A stretch of 35,981 nucleotides of DNA from Gracilinema caldarium (GTDB lineage Bacteria; Spirochaetota; Spirochaetia; Treponematales; Breznakiellaceae): the NCBI RefSeq assembly GCF_029265695.1, contig NZ_JAJUHW010000030.1, forward strand, positions 1 through 35,981, read 5' to 3'. The notes beneath the pieces were generated by a model. The model saw only the letters and a program-made list of their open reading frames with translations, did no database searches and was not told the origin of the DNA. The position numbers were made by a program, and so were the translations under genes. This document shows, piece after piece, positions 7,974 through 15,653 of the stretch; positions within the stretch are counted from its first letter, which is position 1, and every line of letters begins with the position of its first letter.

Positions 7974-9968
7974 TCAAGCACCCTGGTTATTATAGGCGGG
8001 AAGCGTAACTGTAAAGGTGGTCAGCCCCGGTCTGCTTGTAAAGGTAATCGTGCCTGATAGGTCTTCTACGATTCGTTTACTCAAGTCTAATCCAATACCG
8101 GTACCGATCCCTTTGGGTTTTGTTGTAAAGAAGGGGGTAAATATTTTAGGTTTATTCTCTTCGCTAATACCTATCCCCGTGTCGGTAACTTGAACTTGAA
8201 TAAGATCTCTGTCGCTATGGAACTTTTCTATCCAGATCGTAAGGGTGCCGCCTGCTTCCATTGCCTGAATTGCATTGTTGATCAGGTTAACCCAAACCGC
8301 ATTAAGGCGTTCCGGGTTAGCAATTACCCAGCCAGGGTCCAGGAATTCACGGATAATCTGGATAGTATACTTGGTTCGGTTATAAAACATGGTTAAAATG
8401 GTTTCCATTTCTTCCTGTATTGATACTGGGACACGGGTCTCTTTTTCCTCATAGGTCCATTGTTTCAGCGCCTTAAGAGTCAGCGAGGCACGCTCTGCAG
8501 CGCTTTGTATTATCGCGTTGTCCTTTTCAAGGATGTTAAAGTAGTAGGCCGTTTTAACAATGTGCTGAACCTTATGAACCTTACAGAGTAGTTCGTATAT
8601 TTCTGTGGTATCTAATGGTATTTCCATATCAACGAGGTCATCGGTAATTTCTTCTGCATGTGTTATATGACGGGATTCAAGGTTATTGATGAAGCTAATC
8701 CGTTCTCTCAGGCTGCTCTGGCTCTGGCCGGATGCTTTCAGAAGGTTTAAAAATAGCTTTGTTTCTTCAGGATCGTTTTTAGATAAAAGATCACAGAGAT
8801 CTTTTTTTATTTGAACTATGGCAGCGCGTATTGTCTCGGCGGTTGAAATAATCGCTCCCAGTGGTGTATTTAGTTCGTGGGCCAGCCCGGCAGTCAGGTT
8901 CCCTAGGACTGCGAGTTTTTCGGAAACCAGAACCTTGTCCAGGGCAGTAGCAAGCTGCTGCCCCATGTTTTGTACCTGTTCTTCCAGCCGTTCATTCATA
9001 CTGGTAATCTCATTGGCTTTGGCATAGAAGGTTTTGGCCAGGAGCTGAATTTCTGCCACCCCTTGTATACTGGCAGGTACTTCGGGAAGCGTCTTGTTTA
9101 TCTCCCATTGGTTTAACGCTTTAATAAAATAATTGATCGGTTTTATAAGGAGAAAATCGAGTATAGAAAATCTTAACAGCAGAATGACAATAATGGCAGT
9201 CAGGGTTAAGAAGGCAAGAAATTGGATCTGTGTGTAAAAATATTGCAATTGGTTTGTCGGTGTCAGCAACACTATATCTGCCGAGAGCCATACGCTGGAC
9301 AAACGATTGATAATAAATTGTTTTTTATCAATGGTAATTGATGAACCTCTCGGTAAATTGATGATTTGGCTTGGTAAGTTACCGCCGATGCTGGTGTATG
9401 GAATGCCATCTGAGTTGGTAATGAGGACTATGGATCCATCAAATTGTACGAGCCGAGCTATTTCATTGTTAATAGAATCCAGTTTTATGCGGCCCACTAA
9501 CTGTTTGTCTGAGAGGGGAATGCTTAAATACAGACTTGGTTTTTCGTCCTCTGGTGCGTAAAAAACAGGGGATCTGCGGACCGTAGAAAAGTAAGTGGAA
9601 GCCAAGAACCGTGAAATATCTTTTGAAAAAACAAAACCGCGGAATAAAGCTGATCCTGGACTTGTTTTAATTATCTTCTCTATACTGTTTCCGGATATGA
9701 GGTAAATGTCCGAAAAATCGCTGATAAAACGTCCTGCTTCTAGATCACTGTATGCAGCGAGTTTTTCAAGATTTATAACCGCCTGCTGGAGCCGGTTGTA
9801 AAAAACCATTTCAATGCCGGTAATCTCAGATTTTCTGCGCTGAGAAAAATCGTTGGTGATTTTTTGCTGGATGTAATTAAAGGCTCCGTATACAAAAAGA
9901 AGGCTAAAAAAGATGGTGATAAACTCAAGGCTCAACAAATAAAACCGGAGTCCCTGGAGCTTTTTCAT
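7974..9968 (-). CDS. Membrane sensor histidine kinase, partner of the upstream binding lipoprotein
   Basis: A 664-aa kinase. TM1 is at residues 8-30, an extracytoplasmic sensory region (about 31-245, probably Cache-like) follows, and TM2 is at about 248-267. Next come a HAMP-like/coiled-coil stretch and a HisKA region with the phosphoacceptor His364 in GLAHELNTPLGA. A long helical insertion (about 380-510) separates this from the HATPase domain with N box NLINNAIQAMEAGG, G1 DTGIGIS, F box FTPFFTTKP and G2 GIGTGIGLDLSKR. It autophosphorylates on His and passes phosphate to a response regulator; none is encoded next to it. The start codon overlaps the stop of the lipoprotein gene by one base (TAATG), so the two are probably translated together and work as a sensor pair. 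Confidence 0.9.
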   Translation of the reverse strand: MKKLQGLRFYLLSLEFITIFFSLLFVYGAFNYIQQKITNDFSQRRKSEITGIEMVFYNRLQQAVINLEKLAAYSDLEAGRFISDFSDIYLISGNSIEKIIKTSPGSALFRGFVFSKDISRFLASTYFSTVRRSPVFYAPEDEKPSLYLSIPLSDKQLVGRIKLDSINNEIARLVQFDGSIVLITNSDGIPYTSIGGNLPSQIINLPRGSSITIDKKQFIINRLSSVWLSADIVLLTPTNQLQYFYTQIQFLAFLTLTAIIVILLLRFSILDFLLIKPINYFIKALNQWEINKTLPEVPASIQGVAEIQLLAKTFYAKANEITSMNERLEEQVQNMGQQLATALDKVLVSEKLAVLGNLTAGLAHELNTPLGAIISTAETIRAAIVQIKKDLCDLLSKNDPEETKLFLNLLKASGQSQSSLRERISFINNLESRHITHAEEITDDLVDMEIPLDTTEIYELLCKVHKVQHIVKTAYYFNILEKDNAIIQSAAERASLTLKALKQWTYEEKETRVPVSIQEEMETILTMFYNRTKYTIQIIREFLDPGWVIANPERLNAVWVNLINNAIQAMEAGGTLTIWIEKFHSDRDLIQVQVTDTGIGISEENKPKIFTPFFTTKPKGIGTGIGLDLSKRIVEDLSGTITFTSRPGLTTFTVTLPAYNNQGA

Positions 9969-11050
9969 TATTTAAATTCTCCAGCAATGTCATTTATGAA
10001 ATGGTACGATTCGGAAGTATCGCCAAAGGCATCAAAAGTTATGTTCCCCACCCGTGTCGCTATTGTTTTCTGAGCGAGGACCCATTGTTTGGTTTTTTCC
10101 GGTGTCGTGGCGCCCGCATTAAAAGCCATATCCAGTATTTCAAGAGCTTGGTACACCTTGAGACTAATAATAGTAGGGCTTAAATGAAAGTTTATTTCTA
10201 TACTTGTCATATAGTCATCGATTGTCTTATCTGCTTTTCGTGAAGGAAAAAGTGACGGCAGGATGGAATGGCCAATTGCAGGACCAGCGGTGTTCACGAG
10301 TTCCTTGTTGTTCATCCAGGGAGTGAAAACAATTGTTGCTCCGTTTTGAAACTGATGAGCATACTGGGCAATGTTACCGGCTATATTTTTGTAGCCCCCA
10401 ATAAGAAGATAAAGTACATTAAAATTGAAGGATGAAAGAATGTGATCTAGAGAATGTATTTCGAGTTTATTTGCATCAATATCAACAGAGCTCACCTTAA
10501 TATTTGGTGCGATGTTGTTGAGTTCAGCAAGAAAGGCTTCTTGAGCAGGAACAGTATAGCCTGAATTTGAAAGATCTCTAATGATCAGCAATTTTTGTGG
10601 ATATAGCCCTGCAATTTTTTGAGCAATAACGTTTTGTTCTCGTATTACATCAGGAATAACCCGCAGAATGTAATCGTCCTTACCGCTCAGCCGAGTGGTT
10701 GTCGCACCGGTTATAATGGTAAGCCGTTTATCCTTATTAATATCGTTGGCAATTTCATTCGCGCAGGTAGAGGTATGACTCGTAATAATGTATCGTATAT
10801 CGCTCCCTTGAATTTCTGCATAGGCTTGTTTGGTTCGGACCGGATCCCAGCCGTCATCAAAGGGTATAACCTGAATCTGGCTATATGGATGAAGCCGTTC
10901 AAATTCTTTTACCGCCGCTATTTCACTGGTACCGATAATTGATCCGGCGTCCAATTTGGTCATCAGTCCCACTTTAATTGCTGGTCTTGTGCAGCCAGAG
11001 AGCAACATAATTAAAAGAGCCCATAAGACGAACCGGGATGAATGACGCAT
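9968..11050 (-). CDS. Periplasmic binding-protein-like lipoprotein (receptor-family ligand-binding fold)
   Basis: A 360-aa exported lipoprotein: signal peptide with lipobox LLSGC (Cys about 20), then a two-lobe binding fold of the Leu/Ile/Val-binding type (Peripla_BP_6), beginning VGLMTKLDAGSIIGTSEIAAV and including DIRYIITSHTS and GATTTRLSGKDDYILRVIPD. These resemble the substrate-contact loops of LivJ-type receptors. In place of ABC permeases, the next gene is a histidine kinase, so I infer that it presents a ligand to the kinase sensor region and does not serve import. The ligand cannot be told from sequence. A strong AAGGAGAT ribosome-binding site lies before the ATG, and TATACT further upstream may be the -10 box. 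Confidence 0.78.
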   Translation of the reverse strand: MRHSSRFVLWALLIMLLSGCTRPAIKVGLMTKLDAGSIIGTSEIAAVKEFERLHPYSQIQVIPFDDGWDPVRTKQAYAEIQGSDIRYIITSHTSTCANEIANDINKDKRLTIITGATTTRLSGKDDYILRVIPDVIREQNVIAQKIAGLYPQKLLIIRDLSNSGYTVPAQEAFLAELNNIAPNIKVSSVDIDANKLEIHSLDHILSSFNFNVLYLLIGGYKNIAGNIAQYAHQFQNGATIVFTPWMNNKELVNTAGPAIGHSILPSLFPSRKADKTIDDYMTSIEINFHLSPTIISLKVYQALEILDMAFNAGATTPEKTKQWVLAQKTIATRVGNITFDAFGDTSESYHFINDIAGEFK

Positions 11051-11099
11051 ATGAAAAGATCTCCTTCCTTTAAGTATAGGATATTCTTTCCCTTCATGC

Positions 11100-11111
11100 T
11101 AGAATAAGCTT
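11100..11111 (+). promoter_or_regulatory. Candidate leaderless promoter of the ABC ATPase gene
   Basis: TAGAAT (11100-11105) is followed by six bases and then the ATG at 11112. No Shine-Dalgarno sequence is present, and no convincing -35 box was found. Confidence 0.35.
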
Positions 11112-11927
11112 ATGAGCGAAGGATTTTCTGTATTTCACCAGGTGAGTTTTCAGTACCCTGAATCTGAAACAGCAATTTTTTCTCATTTTTCGGCTGCCTT
11201 GCCCGGAGGTTTTGTAAGCCTTGTGGGGCCTAATGGGGCAGGTAAGTCCACTTTAATGCTCCTTGCTGCGGGCAGGCTCATCCCCCAGGAGGGAACCATT
11301 ACCCTGCTTAGCCGGGATACACGGCTTTTTTCCAGCGAGGATGAGCGAAATGCCTATGCGTCCTTTATCTATCAAAATATGGAATTCGAAACCGAGGAGC
11401 CCCTGGGTGCAATTTTGGAACAGGTATATGCCGGGGGCTTTCATGCCCTGAAGGGAGAAGATTTTTACCAAGAGGTTCTTAAGGTTTTTGAACTTACCGT
11501 TTTGCAGGATAGGCCTCTGGCCCGGCTTTCTAAGGGAGAAATGCAAAGAACCCTTCTTGCTTTTTCTGCCCTCTTCGGTTCCCGGTCCCTTTTTATGGAT
11601 GAACCGGTATTCGCCATGGAGGACCGGCAAAAAGAAGCAGCTCTGGATTTCTTTAGGTCCTACCAAAAAAAGACGGGGATTACCATTTATGTATCCCTCC
11701 ATGAGCTTGACCTCACCAAGAAATATGCAGAAACAGTGCTGCTTTTTAAGAAAGACCGCAGCATCGATATGGGGAGCCCTGCAGAGTTGCTTACTCCGGC
11801 TAAGCTGGAAGAGGCCTATGGGGTTCCGGCGGTGATGCTCAAGCAAAAGGAATACCTGGACCGGAAAAAGCTCGAAGAAGAGGCTGAAATGATTGCTGCC
11901 ATGGAAAAGGACCAGCACCATGGATGA
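11112..11927 (+). CDS. ABC transporter ATP-binding protein (orphan ATPase)
   Basis: A 271-aa nucleotide-binding subunit with Walker A GPNGAGKST (residues about 39-47), a Q-loop at IYQNMEF, signature RLSKGEMQR (LSKGE where most have LSGGQ), Walker B LFMDEP and a switch histidine in VSLHELDL. The overall pattern is closest to FecE/BtuD-like ATPases of metal-chelate or cobalamin importers. A charged C-terminal tail (residues 245-271) extends past the usual end. No membrane or binding subunit is encoded nearby, so the transporter it powers is unknown. The stop overlaps the next start by eight bases, linking it to the phosphatase and radical-SAM genes. Confidence 0.85.
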   Translation: MSEGFSVFHQVSFQYPESETAIFSHFSAALPGGFVSLVGPNGAGKSTLMLLAAGRLIPQEGTITLLSRDTRLFSSEDERNAYASFIYQNMEFETEEPLGAILEQVYAGGFHALKGEDFYQEVLKVFELTVLQDRPLARLSKGEMQRTLLAFSALFGSRSLFMDEPVFAMEDRQKEAALDFFRSYQKKTGITIYVSLHELDLTKKYAETVLLFKKDRSIDMGSPAELLTPAKLEEAYGVPAVMLKQKEYLDRKKLEEEAEMIAAMEKDQHHG

Positions 11928-12546
11928 AAGCAGTTTTATTCTTGGGGTTGACCTGGATGGTGTGGTGGGAGACTTTTATGGGGCCATGCGGGAAATAGCC
12001 GCCGAATGGCTTGACAGGCCCGTGGAGAGCCTTAAAAAAGATGTTTCCTTTGGACTTCATGAGTGGGGTATCGACGAATACGGCGGCTATGACCGGCTCC
12101 ACCGTTTTGCCGTTACCCAGCGGGACCTGTTCAAGGCTATGAAACCCATCAAAGATGCTCCGGCGACCTTAAGGAAACTTTCCACCCGGGGTATTCGGAT
12201 CCGGATTATAACCCACCGGCTTTTTTTAAAGTATTTCCATAAAACCTCTATAACCCAAACGGTGGAATGGCTTGATGCCCATGATATCCCCTATTGGGAC
12301 CTCTGTTTTATGAAGGATAAGGGTGCTGTTGGGGCCCATGTCTATATTGATGATTCCCCTGCTAATGTGGAGCGCCTGCGGGAACAGGGATGCCGCACCA
12401 TTGTGTTTACCAATTCGACAAACCGCAATCTGCCTGGGCCCCGGGCCGACTCCTGGCTTGATGTAGAAAAGCTGGTCTTAGAAGCCTATGACGAATGGCG
12501 AACCGGTACCCTGAATCTCTTTGGTGCAACGAGTTTTCCCCGATAA
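11920..12546 (+). CDS. HAD-family phosphatase, 5'(3')-deoxyribonucleotidase (NT5C) type
   Basis: A 208-aa HAD-fold protein. Motif I is GVDLDGVVGDF near the N-terminus (nucleophile Asp and acid/base Asp two residues later), motif II is the Thr of RIITHRL, and motif IV is HVYIDDSPANVE. The arrangement matches the NT5C family (PF06941), which removes phosphate from nucleotides, though many bacterial members are uncharacterised. I place the start at 11920 (MDESSF): the frame also opens at 11893, but that would lie deep inside the ABC gene, and AAGGA precedes 11920 at a suitable distance. It overlaps the ABC gene end by eight bases and is followed by the radical-SAM gene after nine bases. Confidence 0.75.
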   Translation: MDESSFILGVDLDGVVGDFYGAMREIAAEWLDRPVESLKKDVSFGLHEWGIDEYGGYDRLHRFAVTQRDLFKAMKPIKDAPATLRKLSTRGIRIRIITHRLFLKYFHKTSITQTVEWLDAHDIPYWDLCFMKDKGAVGAHVYIDDSPANVERLREQGCRTIVFTNSTNRNLPGPRADSWLDVEKLVLEAYDEWRTGTLNLFGATSFPR

Positions 12547-12555
12547 GGCTTTTCC

Positions 12556-13992
12556 ATGGCCGATATAGTTCTTGCTACCATTAACGCGAAATGGATACAT
12601 CCCTCGCTGGCCCTGCGCCTGCTGCAGGCGAACCTCGGCGAATTGGCGGTAAAAAGCCGTATACTTGAGTTTGCCCTGCGCCAGCCCCTTGAAGAGAAGG
12701 TCTCTGCAATTTTAGCAGAAGCACCGCGGATACTCGCTTTTTCCGTATCTATCTGGAACCATGAGGCTACCCTGGCATTGCTGGATGCCCTTGAATTTCA
12801 TTGGCAGGTCACTTCCAAAACAGAATCGGCCAGCGGCACCTGCTCAAGGCCCATTATTGTCCTTGGGGGGCCTGAAGTCTCCTATCTATCTGAATCGGCG
12901 CCCCTCATACAAAAGGCCGACTGGGTGGTCCGGGGCGAAGGGGAAGAGGTTTTTCCTGTGCTGTGCGAGCATCTTTTATGGGGGAAAAATTTAAAGTCCC
13001 TTGAACCATTTGGGTCTACACGGGGCAAATGGATTTACGCAAGGCCTGTGTCTTTAGAAGAGATAAAAAGCGCTTATCACCTCTATACCGACGAAGATAT
13101 TGCCCGAAAGCTTATCTATGTAGAAGCATCACGGGGCTGTCCCTTCGGTTGCGAATTTTGCCTCAGTTCTCTGGACCGGAGGGTACGCACTATTCCGCTG
13201 GAACAATTTCTTCTGGATATGGACTACCTCTTTTCCCGGGGGGCTCGGTCTTTTAAATTCTTAGACCGGACCTTTAACCTTGATACAGAGCGGGCCGAAA
13301 AGATACTTCAATTTTTTATTGAACGGATTAAACCCCCGGCCTATGTACATTTCGAAATGGTGCCATCTCGGTTCCCCGACAGTGTACGGATCCTGCTCAT
13401 GCAGTTCCCTCCAGAGACGCTGCGGCTTGAGGTAGGAATCCAGACTTTTACGCCTGAGGTCGCAAAAACTATCGGGAGGCCCAGTAATCCCGAAAAGGAA
13501 CAGGAAGCCCTGCGATTTTTAAGGGAAAAGACCCATGCTATAGTTCACGCGGACCTTATCGCAGGGCTCCCGGGGGAAACTTTGGAAAGTTTTGCGCGGA
13601 GCTTTAACCTGCTTTGGTCTGCGCGGCCTACGGAAATTCAACTGGGAATCCTTAAAAAACTTCCTGGAGCTCCTATATCCCGGCATGATGAGCCCTTTGC
13701 CATGGTCTACGATACACGGCCCCCCTACGAAGTTTTGGAGACGGGCACCATGGCCCGGGCAGAGCTCGATGCTCTTAAAAATTTTGCCCGGTTCTGGGAA
13801 CTCGTGGTAAACCGAGGTCACTTTGATGATCTTGTGCCTCTCTTGCTTCCCGAATCTGCCGATGCTTTTGGAGCCTTTATGGACCTATCCCAGCATCTCT
13901 TGGGGCGTTTTGGCCGGAACTGGGGCATAGATCGGCAAGAACTCCGGCAGGCCCTGTCAGAATGGTGCGGAGGCTCAGAAGGTCAGAGCTAG
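12556..13992 (+). CDS. B12-binding-fold radical SAM protein with DUF4080-type C-terminus
   Basis: A 478-aa protein. Residues 1-130 form a cobalamin-binding-like Rossmann domain (IVLATINAKWIHPSLALRLL) without the DxHxxG base-off motif. The radical SAM core has the CX3CX2C cluster motif at Cys195, Cys199 and Cys202 (GCPFGCEFC), which binds the [4Fe-4S] that cleaves SAM. The remainder is a barrel with LRLEVGIQTF, a HADLIAGLPGE segment typical of B12-radical SAM enzymes, and a C-terminal domain matching the DUF4080 group. The substrate is unknown; relatives methylate or rearrange unactivated carbons. It is the last gene of the ABC-phosphatase unit and overlaps the convergent MTHFR-like gene by four bases. 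Confidence 0.82.
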   Translation: MADIVLATINAKWIHPSLALRLLQANLGELAVKSRILEFALRQPLEEKVSAILAEAPRILAFSVSIWNHEATLALLDALEFHWQVTSKTESASGTCSRPIIVLGGPEVSYLSESAPLIQKADWVVRGEGEEVFPVLCEHLLWGKNLKSLEPFGSTRGKWIYARPVSLEEIKSAYHLYTDEDIARKLIYVEASRGCPFGCEFCLSSLDRRVRTIPLEQFLLDMDYLFSRGARSFKFLDRTFNLDTERAEKILQFFIERIKPPAYVHFEMVPSRFPDSVRILLMQFPPETLRLEVGIQTFTPEVAKTIGRPSNPEKEQEALRFLREKTHAIVHADLIAGLPGETLESFARSFNLLWSARPTEIQLGILKKLPGAPISRHDEPFAMVYDTRPPYEVLETGTMARAELDALKNFARFWELVVNRGHFDDLVPLLLPESADAFGAFMDLSQHLLGRFGRNWGIDRQELRQALSEWCGGSEGQS

Positions 13993-14723
13993 CTAAAGAG
14001 TCCCTCGAGATAGGTTTCCAAGTCGACCTTAATAGGCATGAGATAAAGGTCAAATCGGTGGGTTTTGCAGAATTGGAGAACCTGCCGGCCAAAGCTGATG
14101 TTCCAGTGCAGGTCGGGCCGGAAGGAGCGGGGAAAGATTGCCCGGTTCCGGGCTTCCCAGTAGTTGCGGCTATTTTCCGAAAGCACCGGTGACACGCCCC
14201 AGAAAACGCGGCGGCCTTCCAGGTATTCGGCATAAATTTCTAGGAGCCGTACATCAAAAAAGGGCTGGCTCATGAATCCGTCGGCCCCGCTGTCCTCCTT
14301 TGCCTTAAGGTAGTCCAGTTCATAGCGGATGTTGGACCGGTAAGGATCAAAGGCCGCATAAACGGTTAAATGCGGGAGTTCTTTTTTTAATTTTTTAATG
14401 AAATCCGTTGTGTGGGTGGGATAAACCCGATGTTTCATATCCTGGGGCGGGTCTCCCGCGACCACCAGAACCGTATCAATATGGTGCTCCTTGAAATAGG
14501 AGGAGAGGGGAAAGGGTTCATCCATGCTAAAGTCGATGGCCCGCAGGTGGGGAATGCTCCGGTACTGCTGGGGAATATAGGCACAGGCCTCCCATGACCG
14601 GATCGGAAAGCGGAGCAGGTCTGGAATGTTGATATATGAAATGTCTGAAAAACGAAAAACAGCGGAAAGTCCAGCTTTAATGGAGGCTTCGTCCCGGGGG
14701 ACTAGTTCGAGGGATATGTTCAT
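13989..14723 (-). CDS. Short methylenetetrahydrofolate reductase-like protein
   Basis: The 244-aa sequence follows the MTHFR barrel in order. ISLELVPRDEAS at the N-terminus corresponds to the family SFEFFPP block with the catalytic Glu. VLVVAGDPP corresponds to LRGDPP, which contacts FAD and folate, and GADGFMSQPFFDV to the GADFIITQLFFD block. It is about 40-50 residues shorter than MetF and ends in a distinct LYLMPIKVDLETYLEGLF segment. By homology it would reduce methylene-THF to methyl-THF, the substrate of MetH, whose gene lies less than 1 kb away on the other strand. Whether the shorter form binds FAD is uncertain. A GGAG site lies eight bases before the ATG. Confidence 0.68.
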   Translation of the reverse strand: MNISLELVPRDEASIKAGLSAVFRFSDISYINIPDLLRFPIRSWEACAYIPQQYRSIPHLRAIDFSMDEPFPLSSYFKEHHIDTVLVVAGDPPQDMKHRVYPTHTTDFIKKLKKELPHLTVYAAFDPYRSNIRYELDYLKAKEDSGADGFMSQPFFDVRLLEIYAEYLEGRRVFWGVSPVLSENSRNYWEARNRAIFPRSFRPDLHWNISFGRQVLQFCKTHRFDLYLMPIKVDLETYLEGLFS

Positions 14724-14745
14724 CGATCATACTCCGTATGTAGTA

Positions 14746-15534
14746 TTATGCTCCGCAGCGCAGTTCCGCCCGGAAGGCACTTTGTTCAGAGTCGGTATGT
14801 TTACCCTCAAAGGCCCAGCATTCTGTTACTTCAAAGGGTGCAAAGAGTCTTGTTTCATTAACTGTTTGGTCAAGTTCATCTGCAGAACCTAACCAGAGCG
14901 AAATAGTTTCCTGGGGCCGAATTTCTGCAAGATAGTTTATGTCGAGCCTGAAATGGTTTGATTCTTCCAGAACCCGTTCATCAAGCATATCCTGTATCCA
15001 CTGGATATATCGGGCGTTGTTCACATGTCCGTTGTAGTCGATGTCCGAATAGGCAGCCCGGCGGCTCCCCGCGGGCTCTAGCTTGGTTCGGGCGGAAAGT
15101 GCACCGGCTCCGTCGCTGATAGCCGGCATGTCCGTATTGGTCGGTAGCTTTTCTGTCAGGACCTGGGGGCGGAGGGGCCTGAGTTTTTCAAGATCCACCA
15201 AAAGCCAGGCGCTGCGGCCCTGGGCAATGGTAGCCCCAAAACCATCGATAATATCGTAATCCCGGATTGCAAAGAGCTTTTCAGTTCCCCGGGGCCAGGT
15301 CCGGACCGTTATCATTTCTTGCCAACCGGGGCGGCGATACATAAGAGCCGTCATACGGGAAAGAACCCAAGCTTGATTACCTCGGAGCAGTGCGTCTTTG
15401 CCAACACCGAGCTCGGTTGCGTGGTTTCCTGCAACTTCCTGAAAAAAATTAAAAAGAGATGCAGGACTCAGCCGGTTGTTCCGGTCCACATCCCAACTTC
15501 TTACGATGAATTGTTCGGTCCATATGGATTTCAT
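14746..15534 (-). CDS. Acyl-ACP thioesterase (FatA/PF01643 type)
   Basis: A 262-aa double hot-dog protein. The first hot-dog begins at WTEQFIVRSWDVDRNNRLSP, typical of bacterial acyl-ACP thioesterases. The second carries YSDIDYNGHVNNARYIQW, with the Asp/Asn and His of the proposed catalytic set. It would release free fatty acids from acyl carrier protein, setting chain length for lipid synthesis. The open frame extends to a TTG at 15603, but I choose the ATG at 15534 (MKSIWTEQF) because homologous sequence begins there and GGAAAC precedes it. It is divergent from metH with a 119-bp gap, and is followed on the same strand by the MTHFR-like gene after 22 bp. Confidence 0.8.
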   Translation of the reverse strand: MKSIWTEQFIVRSWDVDRNNRLSPASLFNFFQEVAGNHATELGVGKDALLRGNQAWVLSRMTALMYRRPGWQEMITVRTWPRGTEKLFAIRDYDIIDGFGATIAQGRSAWLLVDLEKLRPLRPQVLTEKLPTNTDMPAISDGAGALSARTKLEPAGSRRAAYSDIDYNGHVNNARYIQWIQDMLDERVLEESNHFRLDINYLAEIRPQETISLWLGSADELDQTVNETRLFAPFEVTECWAFEGKHTDSEQSAFRAELRCGA

Positions 15535-15620
15535 AATGTTTCCATGGTGACAAAAAGGATTGGTAACGTCAATAAGTATTCTCAAAGAACGGGGTTTAAG
15601 CAAATAGCTTCGCTTATCTT

Positions 15621-15653
15621 TTTACAGAGCAGTCTTTTCAGTACAATAGGTGC
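15621..15653 (+). promoter_or_regulatory. Candidate leaderless promoter of metH
   Basis: TTTACA (15621-15626), a 15-bp spacer, then TACAAT (15642-15647), which ends six bases before the ATG. Only a weak AGG lies between. The gap to the divergent gene has no room for a cobalamin riboswitch, and none is recognisable. Confidence 0.4.

Noticed and set aside
15535-15603. TTG start for a longer acyl-ACP thioesterase.
   Set aside because: No ribosome-binding site and no family similarity in the extension; the ATG at 15534 fits better.
15604-15653. Possible cobalamin or SAM riboswitch ahead of metH.
   Set aside because: There are only about 50 bases between a good -10 box and the divergent region, and no B12-box or SAM-type helices are seen.
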